NCBI RefSeq assembly: GCF_008801605.1
Contig: NZ_VZPJ01000015.1
Coordinates: forward strand, 1 to 64,000
Reading direction: 5' to 3'
Source: Pseudomonas brassicacearum subsp. brassicacearum
GTDB lineage: Bacteria > Pseudomonadota > Gammaproteobacteria > Pseudomonadales > Pseudomonadaceae
DNA: 64,000 bases
Part shown: piece by piece, positions 57,351 through 64,000 of the stretch
Layout of the letters: every line of letters begins with the position of its first letter
Position numbering within the stretch: the first letter of the stretch is position 1
The notes under the pieces: model-generated
Database searches by the model: none
Seen by the model: the letters and a program-made list of their open reading frames with translations, nothing else
What the model was told of the DNA's origin: nothing
Position numbers and translations under genes: made by a program

Positions 57351-59894
57351 CTATTCCAACACCCACTCCGCCAACTTCCCTGTCACTTGCGTCATCAACA
57401 CATTCTCGACGTCCCGTGCCCCCGCCGCGCTGCATTTGGCCAACACAGCCTTGACGATTCCGGCATCGAACTCGAACTGCTTGCCCGTCGCAGCCTTGTA
57501 GCGCCCGCGCAGTTTTTCCAGCTTCGCCAGCACGATCCCCTCCAGTGTCGCTTCATCCAGCGGCCGGTATGCCACCACGGTCATGCGCGCCAAAAACGCC
57601 GGGCGGAATGCTTGCAGCAGCACCTTGTGCAAGGCTTCGTTGAAGGCGTCGCTGCCCAGTTGCGCGGCGGGCGTATCCAGCAATAGCTCGGCGCCGACGT
57701 TGCTGGTGGCGAGCATCACGGTGTTCTTGAAGTCCACCACCAGGCCGGTGCCATCTTCCATCAGGCCTTTGTCGAAGACGTTGTAGAAGGCTTCGAGCAC
57801 ATCCGGGTGGGCTTTTTCGATTTCATCCAGCAGCACTACCGAATAGGGTTTGCGCCGCACCGCTTCGGTGAGCACGCCGCCGCTGCCGTAGCCGATATAG
57901 CCGGGTGGGGCGCCTTTGAGTTGGCTGACGGTGTGGGCTTCCTGGTACTCCGAGAGGTTGATGCTGATCAGGTTGCGTTCACCTCCGTACAAGGCGTCGG
58001 CCAGGGCGTAGGCGGTTTCGGTCTTGCCCACGCCGGTGGGGCCCACCAGCAGGAATACGCCGACCGGTTTCTGTGGGTCGGTGAGGCCGGCGCGGTAGGC
58101 TTGCAGGCGTTGGGCGATGGTGTTCAACGCGGTGCTCTGGCCCATGACCCGCTGGCCCATGCGCTGGCCGAGGGTGCGCACGGCGTGGGCTTCGTCGGCG
58201 AGCATCTTGCCCACCGGGATGCCGGTCCAGCCGGCGATCACGGCGGCGACGGTCTTGCTGTCCACCTGTTCGGGCACCAGCGGATCGTCCTGGCGAATGG
58301 CATCCAGGCCAGCTTCCAGGCGCAGCAGTTCGGCGGCCAGGTGGTCGATGCGGTTATCGATCTCGGTGTCGGCTTTTTCACTGTCGGCGCGTTCGCTCAG
58401 GGCAAGCAGTTCGCGCCGGGTGTCGAGCAGTTCGCGCACGGCTTCGCGCTCTTCGCCCCAGCGAGTTTCCAGCTCGCGGATGGCCTGCACATTGCTGGTC
58501 GATTCGTCTTCGAGCAGAGTGATGCGCTCGCGGTGATCGAGCCCGGTGGCCTGTTCCCGGCGCAGGCGTTCGACCTCGTCCTTGAGGCTGTTCTGCCGAT
58601 GGCGCAGGCTTTCCAACGGCGGCGGCACGTCGTGCTGGCCGAGGGCGACCCGGGCGCAGGCGGTGTCGAGCACGCTGATGGCTTTGTCCGGCAACTGTCG
58701 CCCGGAGATGTAGCGGTGGGACAGCTTCACCGCCTCGTGGATGGCCGCGTCCAGCACCTGCACGCCGTGGTGCTGTTCCAGTTTGCTCGCCACGCCGCGG
58801 AGCATTTCCACCGCGGTAAGTTCGTCCGGTTCTTCGACCTGCACCAGTTGGAAGCGGCGGGCCAGGGCCGGGTCTTTCTCGAAATATTTTTTGTACTCCA
58901 GCCAGGTGGTGGCGGCCAGGGTGCGCAGTTCGCCCCGGGCCAGGGCCGGCTTGAGCAGGTTGGCCGCGTCGCTGCCGCCTTCCGCGCCGCCGGCACCGAT
59001 CAGCGTATGGGCTTCGTCGATGAACAGGATGATCGGTTTTTCGGCACTGCGTACCGCGTCGATCACGCCTTTGAGGCGTTGTTCGAATTCACCTTTGACA
59101 CCGGCACCGGCCTGCAACAGGCCCAGGTCGAGGACACGCAGGGTGACTTCCTGCAACGATGGCGGCACATCCCCGGCGGCGATACGCAGGGCCAGGCCTT
59201 CCACCACTGCGGTCTTGCCGACGCCTGGTGCGCCCACCAGGATCGGGTTGTTCTGCCGGCGCCGGAGCAGAATGTCGATGCACTGGCGGATCTCGCCGTC
59301 GCGGCCGACGATGGGGTCGATGCGCCCTGCCCGGGCGTCGGCGGTCAGGTCCTGGGTGTACTGGTCCAGCACCGGGTCCTGTTTCTGTGGCACCTCGCCG
59401 GGTTTGGCCGGGCGCACGCCACCGGCATGCTCGCGGGAGCTTTCGGTCCATTCCAATAGGTGGGCGCGCAGGGCGTCGCGAGGAATGCGCAGCAACGACG
59501 AGGCGCTGTTGAGCAGCAGGCTGCGGCGCTCATCGCGGTCCAGCAGCGCCAGCAGCAACAGCCCGGAGCGGATGCTGTCCAGGCCCAGCACGCTGGCCTG
59601 GACCACGGCGTCTTCCAGCAGGCCGATGGTTTGTGCCGACAGGGCGGGTGTGCGGGTGCTGCCGGATTTGAACAGGTCCAGGGCCTTGTTGGTTTCCGTC
59701 GCCACCGCGTCACGCTCCAGACCGAATCGTGGCAGCAGGCAGGCAAAATCACCGCCCTCGATGTCGAGCAACTCCAACAGCAGGTGTTCGATTTCCACGT
59801 AATGATGGCTGCGCTGCATGCAACGTTGCGCGGCCCGTTCCAGGGCGCGGCGGTTGTCCGGGTTGAGGCGTCCGATCAGGCTGGCCAGTTCCAT
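57351..59894 (-). CDS. tssH: T6SS ATPase TssH/ClpV
   Basis: 847 residues. N-terminal Clp repeats (about 1-150), AAA module one with GAPGVGKT and DEAHTLIGAGG, a middle coiled coil (LRREQATGLDHRERI region), and AAA module two with GPTGVGKTETAYALADALYG. ClpV disassembles the contracted TssBC sheath. It is one base from the tssG stop. Family length is normal. Confidence 0.96.
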   Translation of the reverse strand: MELASLIGRLNPDNRRALERAAQRCMQRSHHYVEIEHLLLELLDIEGGDFACLLPRFGLERDAVATETNKALDLFKSGSTRTPALSAQTIGLLEDAVVQASVLGLDSIRSGLLLLALLDRDERRSLLLNSASSLLRIPRDALRAHLLEWTESSREHAGGVRPAKPGEVPQKQDPVLDQYTQDLTADARAGRIDPIVGRDGEIRQCIDILLRRRQNNPILVGAPGVGKTAVVEGLALRIAAGDVPPSLQEVTLRVLDLGLLQAGAGVKGEFEQRLKGVIDAVRSAEKPIILFIDEAHTLIGAGGAEGGSDAANLLKPALARGELRTLAATTWLEYKKYFEKDPALARRFQLVQVEEPDELTAVEMLRGVASKLEQHHGVQVLDAAIHEAVKLSHRYISGRQLPDKAISVLDTACARVALGQHDVPPPLESLRHRQNSLKDEVERLRREQATGLDHRERITLLEDESTSNVQAIRELETRWGEEREAVRELLDTRRELLALSERADSEKADTEIDNRIDHLAAELLRLEAGLDAIRQDDPLVPEQVDSKTVAAVIAGWTGIPVGKMLADEAHAVRTLGQRMGQRVMGQSTALNTIAQRLQAYRAGLTDPQKPVGVFLLVGPTGVGKTETAYALADALYGGERNLISINLSEYQEAHTVSQLKGAPPGYIGYGSGGVLTEAVRRKPYSVVLLDEIEKAHPDVLEAFYNVFDKGLMEDGTGLVVDFKNTVMLATSNVGAELLLDTPAAQLGSDAFNEALHKVLLQAFRPAFLARMTVVAYRPLDEATLEGIVLAKLEKLRGRYKAATGKQFEFDAGIVKAVLAKCSAAGARDVENVLMTQVTGKLAEWVLE

Positions 59895-59895
59895 T

Positions 59896-60921
59896 TCAGG
59901 CTATCTCCGGCTGACGAAGGCGGGTTTCGATCCGTTGCACGGCGAGGGTCGGCTGGCGTTGCAGGCCGCCGTTCCAGTTCAGCCGTGGCGCTGCCTGGCG
60001 GTCCAGTTGCAGTGGGCCGGCGCCACGGATCAGCAACACCAGGGTGCAATCCAGGTCGGGGCCGAAGTACAGGGCGTAGAGACTGGCGAGCAGCGCATGG
60101 GCTTCGCCGTTGGGCAGCAGTCCGCTGGCCTGGCCCGTGGTCAGCGGGCCGAGGGTCAGGCGCACGCCGGCATGTTCGTCCCAGACGTGGGTGCCGGTCA
60201 CCGCGTTGCGGCCCAGGCACAGGTTGCGCCCGCCCGGTTGCAAGCGGCTGCGGCTGGCTGGCGGGATTTCACGCCAGCCACCTTCGTAGGCGGTCAGCTC
60301 CACGGGCAGCCCGAACTGTTCACGGACAATCGCCGCGAACCCATCCAGGGAGCGCCGGCCATCGGCGTACAGCGCGGTGCAGGCCAGTACCGCCGAGTCG
60401 GGGGCGGCCTGGCGTTCCTGCAAGGCCTTGGGCAGCAAGCCGGTCAACGCCCGCAGTTGCGCGTGTACGGCGGACGCGCCTGGGGCGGTAAAACCCACGG
60501 CGATGCGATGTTTGCGCATCACCTTGTAAAGCAGGCTGAGCAGGCGATGCTGGAACAGGTCGAGGAATTCCGCCGGGGCGTGGTCCTTCGCCCGTGCCCG
60601 TTGTTGCAGCCATTCCTGGTAGGCGTAGGGCAACGGGCCGTCGGGGCCGCCGAGGCCGAAGATCGGCGTGGTCAGGGTTGGCGGCAGGCCGGGTTCCTGG
60701 CTCAGGCTCTCGACTTCACTGGCGGCGAACAACGGCGTCAAGGGCCCGCGCAGACGCAAGGCTTCGGCGTGCGGCGCGGTGCCGCTGCCCAAGGGCTCGG
60801 CCTGGGGATGTTCACGTTCGAGCAGCAGCAAGGCCTGGAGCCATTCGAAGCGTTGCGGGTCGCGGCGCAGGCGCTGGCTCAGGTTCAGAGCACCAGGGGT
60901 TTGCCGGCTTGGGGTTGCCAT
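59896..60921 (-). CDS. tssG: T6SS baseplate subunit TssG
   Basis: 341 residues. LRRDPQRFEWLQALLLLERE near the start and FDLFQHRLLSLLYKV-type wording (EFLDLFQHRLLSLLY) in the middle are TssG signatures; GRNAVTGTHVWDEHAGVRL follows. It forms the baseplate wedge with TssF and TssE. It overlaps the tssF end by 37 bases. Confidence 0.95.
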   Translation of the reverse strand: MATPSRQTPGALNLSQRLRRDPQRFEWLQALLLLEREHPQAEPLGSGTAPHAEALRLRGPLTPLFAASEVESLSQEPGLPPTLTTPIFGLGGPDGPLPYAYQEWLQQRARAKDHAPAEFLDLFQHRLLSLLYKVMRKHRIAVGFTAPGASAVHAQLRALTGLLPKALQERQAAPDSAVLACTALYADGRRSLDGFAAIVREQFGLPVELTAYEGGWREIPPASRSRLQPGGRNLCLGRNAVTGTHVWDEHAGVRLTLGPLTTGQASGLLPNGEAHALLASLYALYFGPDLDCTLVLLIRGAGPLQLDRQAAPRLNWNGGLQRQPTLAVQRIETRLRQPEIA

Positions 60922-62675
60922 GTCTTCACCTCCTTGTCGGACTGGACCAGCACGGTGCGCACGAAGCGATTGGCGGTGGCGTAAAGGGAAAAGAATTGCG
61001 CCAGCACCCCGGAGAACAGCACGGCGCTGCTACCGACGAAGTATTGCGGGTCCAGTTGCAGGCGCACCTCCAGCCCGTTGCGCCAGCCGCGCCAGGCGTC
61101 TTCGCCGACATGGGCGATGACCCGGTCGCAGCCCAGCCCCGATACCCCTTCGATCTGGCGATGGGCGCTGGCCTCGTCCCGCAGGTTGTGCAGTTGGAGA
61201 ATCTCGCGCAGGGCGTCCAATGCCTGGGGGCCTTCGACCAGCGACAAATGGTTGAGGGTCAATTGCGACACCAGCCGCCAGCGCGATTCGCCGTCCAGGC
61301 GCGGCAGGCTTTGCGGGCTGGGTGGGTTGCGCAGGCGTGCCCAGGCCACCGGCCCCGGGCGCTCGAAACCCAACGGGGTGCCGGCCGGCAGGCTCTGGGC
61401 CAGATGGCGGTTGGTGCACAGCAGTTCGGCGGTGAGGCTGTAGTCGCGGGTATCGGCCAGCGGGTCGAACTGGGTGTCCACCAGGCTGACCATCAAGTCG
61501 GTGCCCAATCGATTCGGGCTCATGCCACTGACCCGACGCGCATGCCAATAACAGGTTTGGTCGCTGCCATGCTGGCTGCCGTAATAGGCCGGCACTTTGC
61601 GCACGCCCTGGCTGGACATGGCGCGCATGCCACGGATGCTGTGGATCTCGACGCTGTTTTCCCGATGACTGTCGGCCACCAACCGGTACTCGCTGCGAGT
61701 GCCATCCGGGCGCAGCGGCTCGGAAGTCCTGGGGAACAGGTTGATCACCGGCGTGCAGCCCAGGGCGATGTCGCTGGCCTGGAGCGGCAGGCGGCTGGTG
61801 GGAGGGCGGTCGAAAACGATGTACAGGTACAAGGACGGGCCGTCGCTGGTGGCGCCGGCCAGTGGCAGATCGAAGAAGCCGAATTTATCCGGGAAGGCAA
61901 AGTACTCGGCCAGCAGACGCATGCCCGGATGCACACCGTCTTCATCCGGCAGCAAGACCTGGTCACTGGCGAAGCCGACGATCTGTGGCAAGCCTGTCAG
62001 CGACTCCGGCACGCTGCCCGGCGCACCGGCCAGGACCTCGATGGCGTGCGCGCCCAGCAGGTCATACAGCCCGGCGTTGATGATCGGTGACGCCGCCAGG
62101 TGTACCCGCAGCGAGTCGATTCCCAGCGTCGACCACTGGCTTTCGCCCAGGCACCGCAGCTCCAGGCGCAAGGCCGAGCGGGCCCGGACCACTCCGGTCA
62201 GCGCCTGGGCTTCGTCGCTGCCCAGCAGCAATGCCTCGCTGATTTCCACCGGCCACAAATGCACGGCGGCGGTGGTCCGAAAATGAATGCTCTGGCCTGT
62301 GTCCGTGGTGACGAACAACGGTGTGTCGCGGGGCAGCGGGTAGCCCTCGTTCAAGTTGCCTTTGCTGGGGTCGGGTTCGAACTGCACGATGGCGCACGAA
62401 GGCAAAGGGCGCATGGCCAACGGGTAAAGCTGTTCGAGCAGGGCATCGCTGAATTCGGCGTAGTCGTCGTCCAGCCGGCGTTGCAAGCGGGCGGCCAACA
62501 GCGCGAAACCTTCGAGCAGGCGCTCGACATGCGGGTCGGGGCACTCTCCGGGGGACAACTCCAGGCGCCGGGCGACCTTGGGGTAGCGCTCGGCGAACAG
62601 ACTCCCGGCATGCCGCAACCAGGTCAGTTCGCGTTGGTAATAGTCCAACAGTTGCGGGTCAATCGAGTCGCTCAT
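60885..62675 (-). CDS. tssF: T6SS baseplate subunit TssF
   Basis: 596 residues. The start LLDYYQRELTWLRHAGSLFA and the run PKVARRLELSPGECPDPHVE are classic TssF; LLEQLYPLAMRPLPSCAIVQ follows. The ATG at 62675 gives this conserved start; a longer frame to 62753 lies inside tssE. It overlaps tssE by 17 bases. Confidence 0.96.
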   Translation of the reverse strand: MSDSIDPQLLDYYQRELTWLRHAGSLFAERYPKVARRLELSPGECPDPHVERLLEGFALLAARLQRRLDDDYAEFSDALLEQLYPLAMRPLPSCAIVQFEPDPSKGNLNEGYPLPRDTPLFVTTDTGQSIHFRTTAAVHLWPVEISEALLLGSDEAQALTGVVRARSALRLELRCLGESQWSTLGIDSLRVHLAASPIINAGLYDLLGAHAIEVLAGAPGSVPESLTGLPQIVGFASDQVLLPDEDGVHPGMRLLAEYFAFPDKFGFFDLPLAGATSDGPSLYLYIVFDRPPTSRLPLQASDIALGCTPVINLFPRTSEPLRPDGTRSEYRLVADSHRENSVEIHSIRGMRAMSSQGVRKVPAYYGSQHGSDQTCYWHARRVSGMSPNRLGTDLMVSLVDTQFDPLADTRDYSLTAELLCTNRHLAQSLPAGTPLGFERPGPVAWARLRNPPSPQSLPRLDGESRWRLVSQLTLNHLSLVEGPQALDALREILQLHNLRDEASAHRQIEGVSGLGCDRVIAHVGEDAWRGWRNGLEVRLQLDPQYFVGSSAVLFSGVLAQFFSLYATANRFVRTVLVQSDKEVKTWQPQAGKPLVL

Positions 62676-63102
62676 GTCGTACCTCAAGGCCGTCGCCGGC
62701 GTGCTCGATGACAAAGGCCACGGGCCATGCGTGCAGGTCGCCGCGCAGCTCACCCAACAGCCGTATGCACAGTTGCTGCGGATGGCCCGGCACCGGGCAG
62801 ACCTCGACCTCGCCCAGGCGCAGGCGAGGTTCGAAGTGGGTGATGGCCTGGCGGATTTCCCGGGTCAGTTGACGCCGGTCATCGCTGCGCTGCTGTTGCA
62901 GCGCGGTCCAGTCGGCGATGCCGTAGTCCAGGATGCTCGGCGGTTCGGTCAGCGCCCGTGGGCCGCGTCGGGTATTGAACAGGCGTGACAGTTCGGCATG
63001 CACCGAGTCTTGCAACGCCTGTCGGTCGAACGCCCGCCCGGTATCGTTCGCCGGGCTGGCCAGGCGTTCGAACAGGGGCGGGCGCAGCCCGAAGCCAGCC
63101 AT
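62659..63102 (-). CDS. tssE: T6SS baseplate subunit TssE
   Basis: 147 residues, gp25-like. LFERLASP, then the SVHAELSRLFNTRRG helix and SILDYGIADW, and the later REIRQAITHFEPRL are family hallmarks. It starts 13 bases after hcp. Confidence 0.94.
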   Translation of the reverse strand: MAGFGLRPPLFERLASPANDTGRAFDRQALQDSVHAELSRLFNTRRGPRALTEPPSILDYGIADWTALQQQRSDDRRQLTREIRQAITHFEPRLRLGEVEVCPVPGHPQQLCIRLLGELRGDLHAWPVAFVIEHAGDGLEVRHERLD

Positions 63103-63115
63103 GGGCGCGGTTTCC

Positions 63116-63613
63116 CTACTTGGTCATTTTGTTGGCGGCCAGGTCCCAGGTCGTGCCCGCCGTGCCTTCCTTGGTGCCGTCGTCTTTCTGCGCGGTGAGC
63201 TCCCATTTGATCTTGGTGAAGTTCAGCGACAGGGTTTCCACCGGTTTGCCGCCGGTGCCGCCGCTGACACTGACGTTGGACAGCACGACGTTGGTCAGGG
63301 TGTAGATGATGAACGGCATGAGTTTGCCGCTGCCCTCGGCGGCATTGCGGCCAACGGTGATGACGGCTTGCGGGATCGGCTTGCCGGCGCAGCAATACTC
63401 ATTGAGGGTGGGGGTGGAGCTGTCGACGAATTTGGTCAGGGTGAACTCGCCGATGTGGGGTCGGCCGGAGGTGCGCTCCGAGTTGCTGACGTCGTTGGTG
63501 ACTTGCATCGCCACGTTGTGGCTGTAGGACATGACCTCGATCTTGTCCGTGAAACCCTCCAGCAGGCTGTCGCCCTTGATGTCGCCGCCGAGGTCGAGAA
63601 TGATTGCATCCAT
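63116..63613 (-). CDS. hcp: T6SS tube protein Hcp (TssD)
   Basis: 165 residues. The start MDAIILDLGGDIKGDSLLEG and HIGEFTLTKFVDSSTPTLNE fit Hcp of the P. aeruginosa Hcp3-like type. Rings of it form the inner tube. AGGAG lies eight bases before the ATG; a longer frame to 63709 reads into the repeat and is rejected. Confidence 0.95.
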   Translation of the reverse strand: MDAIILDLGGDIKGDSLLEGFTDKIEVMSYSHNVAMQVTNDVSNSERTSGRPHIGEFTLTKFVDSSTPTLNEYCCAGKPIPQAVITVGRNAAEGSGKLMPFIIYTLTNVVLSNVSVSGGTGGKPVETLSLNFTKIKWELTAQKDDGTKEGTAGTTWDLAANKMTK

Positions 63614-63657
63614 TATGTGGAACTCCTGAAGAAGACGAATGAGGTAGTGCCCGGTAC

Positions 63658-63757
63658 CTGTAGGAGCTGCCGAAGGCTGCGATCTTTTGATCTTTCGCTT
63701 GGGACTCAAGCGTCCTTGGAAAGATCGCAGCCTCGTTGCACTCGTCAGCTCCTACAG
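63658..63757. repeat. ~105-bp CTGTAGGAGCTG repeat, copy 3, between tssC and hcp
   Basis: TGTAGGAGCTGCCGAAGGC at one end and CGTCAGCTCCTACAG at the other, with the inner GCTGCGATCTTTTGATC and GGAAAGATCGCAGC able to form a long stem. It sits in the likely T6SS transcript, just before hcp. Confidence 0.88.
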
Positions 63758-63805
63758 TCAGCTCCTGCAGTGGGCAGTGGGAGCTTGCTCCCTCGCCAAG
63801 GGCGG

Positions 63806-64000
63806 TCAGGCAGCTACCGGTGGCGGCAGGGTCGCCACCAGGCGGATCGAGGCGGTCAGCTCCTCCAGCTGGAAGTGCGGCCGCAGGAACACCGTGGCCT
63901 TGTAGGCCCCTGGCTTGCCGGCCACTTCCGTCACGTCCACCCGTGCTTCGCGCAACGGGTACTGCGCCTTGATCTCTTGCGGCGCGTTGTCGTTGATCAG
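63806..64000 (-). CDS. tssC: T6SS sheath protein TssC, C-terminal end
   Basis: The last 64 residues are inside the window; the gene goes on past the right edge. The end LREARVDVTEVAGKPGAYKA and FLRPHFQLEELTASIRLVAT is the conserved TssC/VipB C-terminus. With TssB it forms the contractile sheath that ClpV recycles. Confidence 0.93.
   Translation of the reverse strand: MINDNAPQEIKAQYPLREARVDVTEVAGKPGAYKATVFLRPHFQLEELTASIRLVATLPPPVAA

Overview
The window looks like the chromosome of a fluorescent Pseudomonas (P. fluorescens complex). Evidence: high GC, dense REP/REPIN palindromes, P. fluorescens-type GATCGTTCCCACGC repeats, an OprD-family porin, hcnABC hydrogen cyanide synthase genes, DUF1652 and DUF2789 proteins, a DksA2 paralogue and a type VI secretion (T6SS) cluster. 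No rRNA, tRNA, CRISPR array or transposase was seen.

Region 1 (1-2250): the start of an OprD-like porin gene, a six-copy 134-bp tandem array, then a RutR-like TetR regulator. Region 2 (2253-10019): reductive pyrimidine catabolism. hydA, preT and preA (dihydropyrimidinase and the two dihydropyrimidine dehydrogenase subunits) run leftward. A divergent NCS1 permease and an M20-family ureidopropionase/carbamoylase run rightward. Region 3 (10104-14276): a PAS-LuxR regulator, a DUF1652 protein and an OmpR/histidine-kinase pair. Region 4 (14379-17538): hcnABC, preceded by a plausible ANR box and an RsmA/CsrA-type site over the ribosome binding site. A glutathione S-transferase gene follows.

Region 5 (18378-34200): myo-inositol catabolism. 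An RpiR-type regulator (iolR) is divergent from iolC (kinase-aldolase fusion), iolE, iolB, iolA, iolI, iolD, iolG and a second Gfo/Idh dehydrogenase, followed by a three-gene sugar ABC importer. GGAA-N6-TTCC palindromes lie in the iolR-iolC gap and before the importer. Two near-copies precede a distant third dehydrogenase (50046-51161), which suggests one IolR regulon.

Region 6 (34201-53255): DksA2, a membrane-anchored chemotaxis transducer with a C-terminal sensor-like region, several small conserved proteins, an orphan ProX-like binding protein, a DUF3995 membrane protein, a complete six-gene Mrp-type Na+/H+ antiporter operon with fused A and B subunits, a DMT exporter divergent from an XRE-cupin regulator, an FAD/NAD(P)-binding protein, the third Gfo/Idh dehydrogenase, an SDR and a phosphotransferase.

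Region 7 (53441-64000): part of a T6SS cluster, read leftward as tssC (partial), hcp, tssE, tssF, tssG, tssH/clpV, an HNH-like protein of unusually low GC, vgrG and a YwqK/MORN protein. A convergent PAAR-like DUF4280 gene lies at the end. The HNH-like protein between clpV and vgrG is the best candidate here for an undescribed activity, a secreted nuclease effector. At least three repeat families occupy the intergenic gaps, including gaps inside the pyrimidine, inositol and T6SS operons.
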